Shown: in pieces, positions 7,873-16,467 of the stretch
Layout: each line of letters opens with the position of its first letter
Numbering within the stretch: the stretch's first letter is position 1
NCBI RefSeq assembly: GCF_001665685.1
Contig: NZ_LZTB01000142.1
Location: 1-58,301 of the forward strand
Source: Mycobacterium sp. 852013-50091_SCH5140682
GTDB lineage: Bacteria; Actinomycetota; Actinomycetes; Mycobacteriales; Mycobacteriaceae
DNA: 58,301 bases
Reading direction: 5' to 3'
Made by a program: the position numbers and the translations under genes
The notes under the pieces: model-generated
What the model saw: the letters and a program-made list of their open reading frames with translations, nothing else
Told to the model about the DNA's origin: nothing
The model's database searches: none

Positions 7873-9457
7873 GGATGACGACACCCCGATGAACGGTTTG
7901 TCGGCACCTCGGCAGCTCGGCTCCGGCAGCCAGCCGCGGCAGCGCGGGCACCCGCGACCGCGGATCGGTGGACCAGCGCTGCACGGCGTTCGTCGGGGCG
8001 CTGACCTCCAAATTGTCGGCATCCCAGATCGCATAGCTGGCCACCGCGCCCGGGACCAGGGTGCCGGTGACGCCGTCGCGCACCCCGCCGGCCCGCCAGC
8101 CGCCACGGGTGGCCGCGGCGAACGCGGCGCGCGGGGACACTGCGCTGCCCGGGGTGCGGTGTTCGACGGCCGCGCGCACGGTCTGCCAGGGGTTCATGCT
8201 GGTGACCGGGGTGTCGGAGCCGAACGCGAGGGGCACGCCTTCGGATGCTAACAGCGCAAACGGGTTGAGCCGATGGACTCGGTCAGGCCCGAGGCGCTGA
8301 GCGTACATACCGTCCTCGCCGCCCCACAGCGCGTCGAAGTTGGGCTGCATGCTGGCGATGACGCCCCACGATCCGAGCTGGGCGGCCTGGGCCGGGCTGA
8401 CCATCTCCAGATGTTCCAGCCGATGCCCGCAGCGCGCGACCGCAGGTGCCCCGAACGCGTCGACGACGGTCGCCAGCGCGTCGACGACGGCGGTGACGGC
8501 GGCGTCACCGATGACGTGGAATCCGGCGGTGATGCCCGCCTCGGTGCATGCGCGCAGGTGCGAGGCGATGGTGTCGGCGTCCAGGTAGGAGTTGCCGCAG
8601 GTGTCGGGTGCATCGGCGTACGGCTCGTGCAGTCGCGCGGTGCGTGATCCGAGGGCGCCGTCGATGAACAGGTCACCCGCCAGCCCGCGGACGCCGGTCT
8701 CGTTGATCAGCGTTCTGGCCTGGGCGGCGTCGGTGACGGCTTCGCCCCAGTACCCGACGATCTCGACGCCGTGGTCGAGTCGGCGCAGGTCCAGCCAATC
8801 GTCGAGGCCGCCGATCTCGGGGCCGGCGCATTCGTGAACGGCGGCGATACCGTGGCCGGCGGCGTGGTCGAGGGCCGCGAGCCGGGCGGCGTGCCGCTGG
8901 GCGGGCGTGAGGCGCTCGCGGGCCGCGGCGCGGACCAGATGGTGGGCGTCAGCGCTGAGCGGGCGTTGCGGATCGAATCCCGCCGCGTCGGCCAGCCCGG
9001 GCACCAGGGCGCGCAACGCGCTGCTGGCGGCTGCCGAATGCACGTCGACCCGGGCCAGGTAAGCGGGGCGGCCGCCCAGCACGGCGTCCAGGTCCGCAGT
9101 GGTCGGCGGGGTCCGTTCGGGCCAGCCCGACTCGTCCCAGCCGTGGCCCCACACCGGGCCCTCCGGGTGCCGGCGCGCATGCTCGCCGAGCAGCCGCAGA
9201 CACTCGGCCAGTGAGGTGGCCGGGCGCAGGTCCAGACCGTCGAGGTTGAGCCCCGTGGCGGTGAGATGGACGTGACTGTCGACGAACGCCGGAGCGACGA
9301 ACCCGCCGTCGAGGTCGACGACGCGGGCGTCGGGGAATTGCAGCCGGCCGACGTCGTTGCTGCCGAGCCATGCGATGACGCCGTCGCGCACGGCGAAGGC
9401 GGTGGCGTCGGGATGGGCTGGACTATGGATCCGCCCGTTGATCAGGAGTGTGGTCAA
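7865..9457 (-). CDS. Amidohydrolase family protein (YtcJ-like)
   Basis: Metal-dependent hydrolase of the amidohydrolase superfamily, 530 residues from a TTG at 9457 (MTTLLINGRIHS). It shows the N-terminal beta-sandwich strand, the metal-binding VDSHVHL with His at about 62 and 64, FHVIGDAA, HRLEHLEM, and the late Asp in FGSDTPV. The order matches the YtcJ/N-substituted formamide deformylase-like group, whose substrates are mostly unknown. The open frame runs about 43 codons further upstream, but that stretch overlaps fxsA and is not protein-like. The TTG lies 19 bases after the fxsA stop without a good Shine-Dalgarno. It is co-directional with fxsA, lnt and ppm1. Confidence 0.85.
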   Translation of the reverse strand: MTTLLINGRIHSPAHPDATAFAVRDGVIAWLGSNDVGRLQFPDARVVDLDGGFVAPAFVDSHVHLTATGLNLDGLDLRPATSLAECLRLLGEHARRHPEGPVWGHGWDESGWPERTPPTTADLDAVLGGRPAYLARVDVHSAAASSALRALVPGLADAAGFDPQRPLSADAHHLVRAAARERLTPAQRHAARLAALDHAAGHGIAAVHECAGPEIGGLDDWLDLRRLDHGVEIVGYWGEAVTDAAQARTLINETGVRGLAGDLFIDGALGSRTARLHEPYADAPDTCGNSYLDADTIASHLRACTEAGITAGFHVIGDAAVTAVVDALATVVDAFGAPAVARCGHRLEHLEMVSPAQAAQLGSWGVIASMQPNFDALWGGEDGMYAQRLGPDRVHRLNPFALLASEGVPLAFGSDTPVTSMNPWQTVRAAVEHRTPGSAVSPRAAFAAATRGGWRAGGVRDGVTGTLVPGAVASYAIWDADNLEVSAPTNAVQRWSTDPRSRVPALPRLAAGAELPRCRQTVHRGVVIHG

Positions 9458-9476
9458 AGGCTGGTGGGGTGTGGGG

Positions 9477-9968
9477 CTAGGCCGTGGGAGGCAGACGGTG
9501 CGGTTCGGGTTGGAAGTCGGTGACGTCACCGTCGATGACTTCGCCGTCAATGTAGTCGCCACGACCGCGGTAGGAGGCGGCGGCACCGGTGGGCCACGTG
9601 AAGCCGGGTGCCCCGACTGTGACGATCGGTATCCGCTTGGCCGCCATCGCCGTCAGCGCCGGACGTGCCGCAGCCCTTGTCGGCGGTAACAGCAACAGCA
9701 CTCCCAGCACCGAGCTCGCCAGGCCGGGAATCACCACCAGCACGGTGCCCAGCGCGACCAGCAGGCTGTCGGCGGGTGCGGACGCGTCGGTGAACCCGGA
9801 GCGCAACCGGCGGAGCTGCCGGTTCAGCTGCGAACCCGCCAGCGCCAACCCCACGACGAAGGTGGCCACCAGCAACAGCACGGTCCAGCCGAAGCCGATG
9901 GTGGCCACGAGGGCGATGATCACCGCCATCTCGACCAGTGCGTAGATGCCGAACAGCCGCTTTGCCAT
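9477..9968 (-). CDS. fxsA: FxsA family membrane protein
   Basis: 163 residues. Two long hydrophobic segments at about 8-50 (typically two helices) and another pair near 68-95 around the FxsA signature (DSLLVALGTVLVVIPG, LLLLPPTRA) identify the family. The soluble C-terminal tail after about 105 is acidic (DYIDGEVIDGDVTDF) and ends in a Pro-rich segment. E. coli FxsA relieves exclusion of phage T7 by the F plasmid; its cellular role in actinobacteria is unknown. M. tuberculosis Rv2053c sits in the same place near ppm1. Confidence 0.9.
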   Translation of the reverse strand: MAKRLFGIYALVEMAVIIALVATIGFGWTVLLLVATFVVGLALAGSQLNRQLRRLRSGFTDASAPADSLLVALGTVLVVIPGLASSVLGVLLLLPPTRAAARPALTAMAAKRIPIVTVGAPGFTWPTGAAASYRGRGDYIDGEVIDGDVTDFQPEPHRLPPTA

Positions 9969-10014
9969 GTCTGTTCAACGTATCGAGGCGCCGACGGGTT
10001 CCGTCCCGCCGGAA

Positions 10015-10401
10015 TCAGGCAGGCGCGGCCTGTACCTCGATCGCGGCGTGCACCTTGTCGATACCGCCGCGCAGCAGTGCCTGCGGAATGAAGTACCACG
10101 CGTGGTTCCAGTACCGCGTGATGATCTTGTCGAACACGCGGCGCGTATCGGACTTCGGCAACATCCGGGCAACCGCCTCGACGGGTTCACCCTTGACCTT
10201 GCCGAGCACACCGCACTTCTGAATGGTCACGCGCGGCGTGTTCTTGATGCGCCGGGTCTTCCAGGAGCCGTCGTCGGTGATGATCAGCAGCTTGTCGCCG
10301 TCGGGCACGCCCCACACCGGCGTCGGTTTGGGCTTGCCGTCCTTGGTGAATGTGGTCAGAAGCAGGTATTTCTCGCGGTATACGTCATCAAAGCTGGGCA
10401 T
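10015..10401 (-). CDS. PPOX-class F420-dependent enzyme, paralogue A
   Basis: 128 residues with a split-barrel flavin/F420-binding fold. Diagnostic parts are YLLLTTFTKDGKPKPTPVW near 12-30, KLLIITDDGSWKTRRIKNTPRV near 37-58, and a C-terminal helix. Members of this family reduce substrates with cofactor F420 or bind FMN or heme; the substrate here is unknown. Its start overlaps the end of a second, similar gene by 14 bases, which suggests a tandem duplication. The conserved Lys-Thr-Arg-Arg run (KTRRIKN here, KVKRIRN in the paralogue) probably contacts the cofactor. Confidence 0.8.
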   Translation of the reverse strand: MPSFDDVYREKYLLLTTFTKDGKPKPTPVWGVPDGDKLLIITDDGSWKTRRIKNTPRVTIQKCGVLGKVKGEPVEAVARMLPKSDTRRVFDKIITRYWNHAWYFIPQALLRGGIDKVHAAIEVQAAPA

Positions 10402-10792
10402 CGTCGGTCTGATTCACCGCTTTCAGCTCGATCGAAACGTTGTTCTTCATGCCCCCGCGCAGCTTCGAGAAGACGTTGAATGCCTTGCCGATCAACCCGT
10501 AGCGCTTCCCGATCGCGTCGTAGGTGGCGCCGTTGTGGGTCTTGTCCAGGATCCGGGCCGTCGCCTCGACCGCCTCGCTCTTGGGGTTGCCCCGGGCGTC
10601 GCACGCGGCGAGGGTGACCCGCGGGGTATTGCGGATGCGCTTGACCTTCCAGGACTTCTCCTGGGTGATCACCAGCAGCCGGTCTCCGACGGGTGCGGCC
10701 CAGATGGGGGTCGGCTTGGGCCTGCCGTCCTTGGTGAACGTAGTCAGCAAGATGTACTGCGCCTTGGCAACATCGGCGAACGTCACGGACAT
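10388..10792 (-). CDS. PPOX-class F420-dependent enzyme, paralogue B
   Basis: 134 residues from the ATG at 10792 (MSVTFADVAKAQY). It shares TTFTKDGxPKPTPxW, the VITQEKSWKVKRIRNTPRVTL block and the C-terminal layout with the next gene, so the two are tandem paralogues. They differ in the C-terminal helix (GKAFNVFSKLRGGMKNN versus NHAWYFIPQALLRGG), which may set substrate preference. The open frame upstream of 10792 is a shadow inside cobN. It follows cobN by 20 bases on the same strand and may be translated from the same message. Confidence 0.8.
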   Translation of the reverse strand: MSVTFADVAKAQYILLTTFTKDGRPKPTPIWAAPVGDRLLVITQEKSWKVKRIRNTPRVTLAACDARGNPKSEAVEATARILDKTHNGATYDAIGKRYGLIGKAFNVFSKLRGGMKNNVSIELKAVNQTDDAQL

Positions 10793-10812
10793 GCGCCCAA
10801 TGTAGCCGGGGC

Positions 10813-13800
10813 TCAGCCTTCCAGCTCGCCCTCGGTTTCGAGCAGCACCTGCCGCAATCCGTCGAGGGTCGCCTGCTCGGGCTTTTCCCACATCCCGCGG
10901 CCCGCGGCCTCCAGCAGTCGCTCGGCGATGCCGTGCAGCGCCCACGGGTTGGATTCGGCCATGAACTTGCGGTTCTCGTCGTCGAGCACGTACTCGGCGG
11001 ACAGCCGCTCGTACATCCAGTCAGCCATGACGTGCGCGGTGGCGTCGTAGCCGAACAGGTAGTCGACCGTGGCGGCCATCTCGAACGCACCCTTGTAGCC
11101 GTGCCTGCGCATCGCGGTGATCCAGCGAGGGTTGACCACGCGGGCCCGGAACACCCGCGTGGTCTCCTCGTTGAGGGTGCGGGTGCGCACGGCGTCGGGC
11201 CGGGTGTTGTCGCCGATGTAGGCGGCGGGAGCGCTGCCGGTCAGCGCGCGCACCGTGGCCACCATGCCGCCGTGGTACTGGAAGTAGTCGTCGGAATCGG
11301 CGATGTCGTGTTCGCGGGTGTCGGTGTTCTTGGCTGCCACGGCGATACGCCGGTACGCCCGGTTCATGTCGTCCGCGGCGGGCCTGCCGTCCAGATCGCG
11401 GCCGTAGGCGAATCCGCCCCAGGCCGTGTAGACCTCGGCGAGGTCCGCGTCGTCGCGCCAGTTGCGGCTGTCGATCAGCTGCAGCAGGCCCGCGCCGTAT
11501 GTTCCCGGCTTGGAGCCGAAAATCCGTGTGGTGGCGCGCCTTTGGTCACCGTGCTGGGCCAGGTCGGCTTGCGCGTGGGCGCGCACATAGTTGTCCTGCG
11601 CGGGTTCGTCGAGACCGGCGACCAGCGCGACGGCATCGTCGAGCATGGTGACCACGTGCGGGAAGGCGTCCCGGAAGAAGCCGGAGATGCGGACCGTGAC
11701 GTCGATGCGGGGCCTGCCCAGTTCGGTCAGGGCCATCGGCTCCAGGCTCACCACGCGGCGGGATGCGTCGTCCCATACCGGCCGAACACCCAGCAGCGCA
11801 AGCACTTCGGCGATGTCGTCACCGGCGGTACGCATGGCCGAGGTGCCCCACACCGACAATCCCACCGAGGCCGGCCAGCGGCCATGGTCCTCGTGGTAGC
11901 GGGCCAGCAACGAATCCGCCATCGCCACACCGGTTTCCCAGGCCAGCCGGGACGGCACCGCCTTGGGATCGACCGAGTAGAAGTTGCGTCCGGTGGGCAG
12001 CACGTTGACCAGCCCACGCAGCGGCGAGCCCGACGGCCCGGATTCGATGAACCCGCCGGACAGGGCCCGCAGTATCTGGTCGACCTCATTGGCCGTGGCG
12101 GCCAGTCGCGGCACCACTTCGGTTGCGGCGAACCGCAGGATGGCAGCCACGTCGGCGTTGTCGGTCCCGGTGTCCACCGCTTCGGCACATATGCGGTCCA
12201 CCGCTTCGGCACATATGCGGTCCACCGCAGAAGCGTCCCACCCGTTCGCCTGCAGCGCCCCGACCAGTTCCCGGGCCTTGGCCTCGGCGGTATCGACGGC
12301 GGTCCGCTCGTCGCTGCCGTCCTCGACGAGGCCGAGGGCCTGCCGAAGGCCGGGCACGGTCTGCTCACCGCCGAAGAGTTGGCGGGCCCGCAGGATGGCC
12401 AGCACCAGGTCGAGTTCGCCTTCGCCCGTGGGTTTTTCGCCGAGGATGTGCAGGCCGTCGCGAATCTGCACGTCCTTGATCTCGCACAGCCAGCCGTCGA
12501 CGTGCAGCAGCATGTCGTCGAAGCTGTCCTCGTCGGGGCGGTCCGCCAGGCCCAGGTCGTGGTCCATCTTGGCAGCCCGCATCAGCGTCCAGATCTGTTG
12601 GCGGATGGCCGGGAGCTTGCCGGGGTCGAGCGCGGAGATCGTGGCGTGCTCGTCGAGCAGTTGTTCCAGACGCGCGATGTCGCCGTAGCTTTCCGCGCGG
12701 GCCATCGGCGGGATCAGATGGTCGACGAGGGTGGCGTGGGCCCGGCGTTTGGCCTGGGTGCCCTCCCCCGGATCGTTGACGAGGAACGGGTAGATCAGCG
12801 GCAGATCGCCGAGCGCGGCGTCGGTGCCGCAGGCCGCACTCATGCCGAGGGTCTTGCCGGGCAGCCACTCCAGGTTGCCGTGCTTGCCCAGGTGCACCAC
12901 CACATCGGCGTTGAACGAACCCGGGAACGCCGAGTCCAGCCATCGGTATGCGGCCAGGTAGTGGTGACTGGGCGGCAGGTCGGGGTCGTGGTAGATCGCC
13001 ACGGGGTTCTCGCCGAAGCCGCGCGGGGGCTGCACCATGAGTACGACGTTGCCGGATTGCATTGCCGCGACGACGATCTCACCTTCGGGGTCACGGCTGC
13101 GGTCGACGAACAGCTCCCCCGGCGGCGGACCCCAGTGCTCGACCACCGCGTCGGCCAGTTCCGCGGGCAAGGTGGCGAACCACTCCCGATAGTCCTTGGC
13201 GGGCACGCGGATCGGGTTGCCGGCCAACTGCCCGTCGGTGAGCCAGTCGGGGTCCTGCCCGCCGCGTTCGATCAGCGCGTGCATCAGGGCGTCCCCATCG
13301 CCGGAGGCCACACCGGGGATCCCGTCGACGTCTCCGAGGTCATAGCCGGCCGCGCGCATGGCTCGCAGCAGCGCCACCGCGCTGGCCGGGGTGTCCAGGC
13401 CGACCGCGTTGCCGATCCGTGCGTGTTTGGTCGGGTAGGCCGAAAACACCAGGGCGACGCGCTTTTCCGCAGCCGGGATGGCGCGTAGTCGGGCGTGCCG
13501 CACAGCGAGTCCTGCCACCCGGGCGCAGCGCTCGGGGTCGGCCACATACGAGATCAGGCCCTCGTCGTCGATCTCCTTGAACGAGAACGGCACCGTGATG
13601 ATGCGACCGTCGAATTCGGGCACCGCGACCTGGCTGGCCACATCCAACGGCGACAGCCCGTCGTCGTTGGCGGACCACTGCTCACGTGAGCTGGTCAGGC
13701 ACAGCCCCTGCAGGATCGGAATGTTAAGCGCGGCAAGGTGAGCCACGCTCCAGGAATCGTCGGCCCCGCCCGCCCCGACCGTTGCGGGCGTTGCTCCGCC

Positions 13801-14475
13801 TGCGGCCAGCACCGTCGTGATCAGGGCGTCGGCCGTGCCGAGCAGCTCGAGCAACTCGGGTTCGGCGGTGCGCAGCGAGGCGCAGAACACCGGAAGCGGC
13901 CTGCCGCCAGCGTTTTCGATGGCCGCGCACAGTGCGTCGACATAGCCGGTATTGCCCGCGAGTTGTTGTGCGCGGTAGTGGAGCACCGCGATGGTCGGCC
14001 CGTCACCCGGGCAGGTCGGCCGGTCCAGCCGGCCCCAACTGGGCGTCGTGACGGGCGGGGCGAAGCCGAACCCGGTCATCAGCAGGGTGTCGCACAGGAA
14101 CGCGTGCAGGTTTCCCAAGTTCTCCGTGCCGCCCTGGGCCAGGTACACGTGGGTCTGCAGCGCAACGCCCTGCGGCACCGACGAATGCCCCATCAGTTCG
14201 GCGTCCGGGGATTGCTCGCCGCTGACCACGACGGTCGGTACGCCGCTGGCCACGACCGCGTCGATGCCGTCCTGCCAGGCCCGGTAGCCGCCGAGAATCC
14301 GCACGACCGCAACCGACACCCCGGCGAGCAAGTCGTCGAGCTCGCCGGGGACCAGCCGCGACGGGTTGGCCCAGCGGTACCCCGCCCCGCTGGCGCGGGC
14401 CGCGATCAGGTCCGTGTCGGACGTCGACAGCAGCAGGACGGTGGGATTCGGGGTGAGCTCAGCGGCGGACGGCAC
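10813..14475 (-). CDS. cobN: Cobaltochelatase subunit CobN
   Basis: Large subunit of the aerobic cobaltochelatase that inserts cobalt into hydrogenobyrinic acid a,c-diamide, a cytoplasmic ATP-dependent step of cobalamin synthesis. 1220 residues from a GTG at 14475, close to the usual 1190-1250. Recognisable family segments include LLLSTSDTDLIAARASG at the start, VVVHLGKHGNLEWLPGK (the central CobN/magnesium chelatase motif) and YHGGMVATVRALTG near the end. The ATPase partners CobS and CobT are not in the window. About residues 748-768 contain a tandem duplication of eight residues (VDRICAEA). It lies 31 bases downstream of a 35-residue micro-ORF. Confidence 0.96.
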   Translation of the reverse strand: MPSAAELTPNPTVLLLSTSDTDLIAARASGAGYRWANPSRLVPGELDDLLAGVSVAVVRILGGYRAWQDGIDAVVASGVPTVVVSGEQSPDAELMGHSSVPQGVALQTHVYLAQGGTENLGNLHAFLCDTLLMTGFGFAPPVTTPSWGRLDRPTCPGDGPTIAVLHYRAQQLAGNTGYVDALCAAIENAGGRPLPVFCASLRTAEPELLELLGTADALITTVLAAGGATPATVGAGGADDSWSVAHLAALNIPILQGLCLTSSREQWSANDDGLSPLDVASQVAVPEFDGRIITVPFSFKEIDDEGLISYVADPERCARVAGLAVRHARLRAIPAAEKRVALVFSAYPTKHARIGNAVGLDTPASAVALLRAMRAAGYDLGDVDGIPGVASGDGDALMHALIERGGQDPDWLTDGQLAGNPIRVPAKDYREWFATLPAELADAVVEHWGPPPGELFVDRSRDPEGEIVVAAMQSGNVVLMVQPPRGFGENPVAIYHDPDLPPSHHYLAAYRWLDSAFPGSFNADVVVHLGKHGNLEWLPGKTLGMSAACGTDAALGDLPLIYPFLVNDPGEGTQAKRRAHATLVDHLIPPMARAESYGDIARLEQLLDEHATISALDPGKLPAIRQQIWTLMRAAKMDHDLGLADRPDEDSFDDMLLHVDGWLCEIKDVQIRDGLHILGEKPTGEGELDLVLAILRARQLFGGEQTVPGLRQALGLVEDGSDERTAVDTAEAKARELVGALQANGWDASAVDRICAEAVDRICAEAVDTGTDNADVAAILRFAATEVVPRLAATANEVDQILRALSGGFIESGPSGSPLRGLVNVLPTGRNFYSVDPKAVPSRLAWETGVAMADSLLARYHEDHGRWPASVGLSVWGTSAMRTAGDDIAEVLALLGVRPVWDDASRRVVSLEPMALTELGRPRIDVTVRISGFFRDAFPHVVTMLDDAVALVAGLDEPAQDNYVRAHAQADLAQHGDQRRATTRIFGSKPGTYGAGLLQLIDSRNWRDDADLAEVYTAWGGFAYGRDLDGRPAADDMNRAYRRIAVAAKNTDTREHDIADSDDYFQYHGGMVATVRALTGSAPAAYIGDNTRPDAVRTRTLNEETTRVFRARVVNPRWITAMRRHGYKGAFEMAATVDYLFGYDATAHVMADWMYERLSAEYVLDDENRKFMAESNPWALHGIAERLLEAAGRGMWEKPEQATLDGLRQVLLETEGELEG
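12172..12228 (-). repeat. 24-bp in-frame tandem repeat inside cobN
   Basis: A 24-base unit occurs at 12172-12195 and again without change at 12196-12219, and its first nine bases recur at 12220-12228, giving 2.4 copies. Because 24 is a multiple of three, the repeat adds eight residues (VDRICAEA) and leaves cobN open. Exact identity of the copies suggests a recent slippage event or strain-variable repeat. Confidence 0.92.
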
Positions 14476-14506
14476 CCGTCATTCGTACCGCACCGGGCCG
14501 CTGGAA

Positions 14507-14614
14507 TCAGGGGCGGGTTTCGCCGAACCGGTTGTGCCAGGACTGGCGGTAGGGGCGGCCGGCCGCGGCGACGAGCACCAGGACGAGCGCTGCGAATGCG
14601 CCAAATGCAAACAT
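14507..14614 (-). CDS. 35-residue single-span membrane micro-protein
   Basis: ATG at 14614 with AGAGGAA centred about eight bases upstream, a much better ribosome site than those of most genes nearby. The peptide starts MFAFGAFAALVLVLVAAAG, one transmembrane helix, and ends in a basic, Trp-containing tail (RPYRQSWHNRFGETRP). It lies between the MoxR/DUF58 cluster and cobN, all on the minus strand, 31 bases before cobN. No family is recognised. It could be a membrane anchor or regulator, or a leader peptide for cobN. Confidence 0.55.
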   Translation of the reverse strand: MFAFGAFAALVLVLVAAAGRPYRQSWHNRFGETRP

Positions 14615-14645
14615 GGTCGTTCCTCTCGTGTAGCTGGCAGTTATC

Positions 14646-14691
14646 CCGATACCGGCGGTATCGGATTCGCGATCGACCGTACGTCCGATCG
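14646..14691. promoter_or_regulatory. Two adjacent inverted repeats upstream of the micro-ORF and cobN
   Basis: First repeat: CCGATACC and GGTATCGG (14646-14653, 14657-14664), perfect 8-base arms around GGC. Second: CGATCG at 14670-14675 and 14686-14691 flanking a central CGTACG-containing core. They sit 30-80 bases upstream of the micro-ORF start in a stretch with no other gene, where a repressor or activator of the micro-ORF/cobN transcript would bind. They may instead be read as hairpins. Confidence 0.5.
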
Positions 14692-14748
14692 GGGCGAAAA
14701 TCCCCAACATGTAAGGGAGCGAACAGCATTCCCGACCAGTGACGCCCG

Positions 14749-15219
14749 TCACATCCGACGCTCGGCGCCCCATGCCGACTCATGCACGAACGGACGCACC
14801 ACCAGCACGTAGAGCACCGCGACCGCGACCGGAACCAGCAGCGGCAGCCAACGCACGCTCAACGGCACCATCGCCACGGCGAGCACGACGACGCCGAACC
14901 CGACCGCGCACGCCATGCTCGGCGCGGTCGTCGTCACCACACCCGGCGTCTCGACGGCATACCGGATCACCAGGTAGGCGGTCGCCGACAGGCCCGCCAG
15001 CGCGGCGTACGCCGGCGCCGGGTCACTCAGGGCCAGCGCGGTCGCAGCCGCCAGCACTGCGGCGCTGCTCACCGGTCTCACGATCAGTCCTGCCAGCACC
15101 CCGACGGCGGCCAGGGCCGCGGCCACCAAGGTCGGACCGTCGGCCGGTACAGCGACCGCCGCGGCCATCAACAGCCCGAAGACCGTCGAGAAAGTGCGCG
15201 GGGCCGGTTGCGCTGACAC
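14749..15219 (-). CDS. Small integral membrane protein of the MoxR/DUF58 cluster
   Basis: 156 residues, almost entirely hydrophobic, with about five transmembrane segments and a short basic C-terminus (HESAWGAERRM). The GTG start at 15219 falls one base after the DUF58 gene's stop, so it is translationally linked to it. No catalytic motif is seen and no named family recognised. It is the last gene of the five-gene cluster and probably works with the DUF58 protein at the membrane. Confidence 0.75.
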   Translation of the reverse strand: MSAQPAPRTFSTVFGLLMAAAVAVPADGPTLVAAALAAVGVLAGLIVRPVSSAAVLAAATALALSDPAPAYAALAGLSATAYLVIRYAVETPGVVTTTAPSMACAVGFGVVVLAVAMVPLSVRWLPLLVPVAVAVLYVLVVRPFVHESAWGAERRM

Positions 15220-15220
15220 C

Positions 15221-16465
15221 TCAGGACCGCCTCAGTCGGGTTCGGCGCCGGTCGGGCACCAGTCGCATCGCGTCGGCGAGGGCACCGTCGCCCGACCAGT
15301 GCACGACGTCGATGCCGATGGTGCTCATGTCCCGGTACATCGCCGACCGCTGCAGTGCCCACATCCGGCCCGCGAGGGGATCCAGATCATCGCCGAACGG
15401 CGCACCTTCTAGGACGTCGACCGCGAGCACGGCGTGCCCCCGCTTGCTCAGCTCGATCAACGCCAGCGCGAATTCGGTGCTCAGCAGCGTGGAGAAGGCC
15501 ACGACGACGGCGCCCGGCGGCACGGCTGCGCGCGGGGCCAGGGTGCCGGTGAGGGTCTCGAATCCGTCGCCCGCGCCCAGGACCACGTCGAGGACGCGGT
15601 AGAACTGCCGCCTGCCGATGTCGACGCCGAGCCAGCGCGGCCGGTAACCGCCCAGCGCCACGATGCCCGCCCGGTCGCCGTTGCGCAGCGCGGTCTGCAC
15701 CACCTGGGCTGCGCCGCGCGCGGTGCGCTCGGTTGCCTGGGTGGCCGGTCCGGGGGCCTGGGCGTGGGTGTCGATCAGCACGACGACGTCTGCGCCGCGG
15801 TCGGTCAACCGTTCGGTGACGTGCAACCGGCCGCGACGTGCGCTCACCGGCCAGTTGACCGTCCGCAGCTGATCCCCCGGAACATAAGGCCGCACGTCGG
15901 CGTACTCGACTCCGGGACCGGTATGCCGCGTCAGGTGCACGCCGAGGCGGTCGGGCAACTCGGTGCGCGGCAGCGGCGTCGGCTGCGGCGCGGCCCGCGG
16001 GAAAACGTATATCTCGCAGGCATCGACCGTGTCGACGCCGACCAGCAGGCCCCCCGGAGCGGTCGCCTCGACGGTGGCGCGCACCGGATAACGGCCCCAC
16101 CGGGGCGCGCTGCCGCGCACCGTGCGCCGCTCACGCGTGGCCCCTTCGACGGTGGTCAGCTCCATCCCGGCGGTCGGCGTGACCGTCAGCGCGGCGGGTG
16201 CTCCCGTCACCGCCACCGACACCTGCGCCTGCTCCGACTCGAAGCACCGCACCACGGCGGGTTCACCGGACACCCGGATCGCGCCCACCGACCGCTGCCA
16301 GCGCACCGAGCACAGAACCCCGATCATCGGCGCCGCGAAAACCAGTAGCTGCCAACGTGATCCGATCACGGCCACGGCCAACACGGCCGCCACCACGGTG
16401 AGCAGCGACTTGGCCAGCGGCGCAGCCCGCCACCGCAGCTGCGCATCGACAGCGGTGTCGGACAC
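15221..16465 (-). CDS. DUF58 domain-containing protein
   Basis: 414 residues from a GTG at 16465, two bases past the moxR stop. Two membrane helices near 20-62 precede a beta-rich segment, then the DUF58 signature (GPGVEYADVRPYVPGDQLRTVNWPVSARRGRLHVTE region, about 215-250) and a von Willebrand A-like fold with VVLIDTHAQ in place of the usual DxSxS metal site. MoxR-DUF58 pairs are widespread. The DUF58 protein is thought to be a substrate or partner of the MoxR ATPase in metal-centre or cell-envelope assembly. The weak metal site suggests a structural role. Confidence 0.88.
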   Translation of the reverse strand: MSDTAVDAQLRWRAAPLAKSLLTVVAAVLAVAVIGSRWQLLVFAAPMIGVLCSVRWQRSVGAIRVSGEPAVVRCFESEQAQVSVAVTGAPAALTVTPTAGMELTTVEGATRERRTVRGSAPRWGRYPVRATVEATAPGGLLVGVDTVDACEIYVFPRAAPQPTPLPRTELPDRLGVHLTRHTGPGVEYADVRPYVPGDQLRTVNWPVSARRGRLHVTERLTDRGADVVVLIDTHAQAPGPATQATERTARGAAQVVQTALRNGDRAGIVALGGYRPRWLGVDIGRRQFYRVLDVVLGAGDGFETLTGTLAPRAAVPPGAVVVAFSTLLSTEFALALIELSKRGHAVLAVDVLEGAPFGDDLDPLAGRMWALQRSAMYRDMSTIGIDVVHWSGDGALADAMRLVPDRRRTRLRRS

Positions 16466-16467
16466 GG

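Noticed and set aside
6076..7878. 600-residue plus-strand open frame
   Set aside because: Antisense to lnt. Long open antisense frames are expected in high-GC coding DNA; the translation is rich in Arg, His and Gly with no domain.
12172..12228. Repeat considered as a CRISPR remnant
   Set aside because: Units are directly adjacent with no spacers and are in-frame coding sequence.
10933..13488. 851-residue plus-strand open frame
   Set aside because: Antisense to cobN, with the same composition artefact.
14476..14748. Cobalamin riboswitch upstream of cobN
   Set aside because: I could not find a convincing B12 box or the expected paired arms; only the inverted repeats described above.
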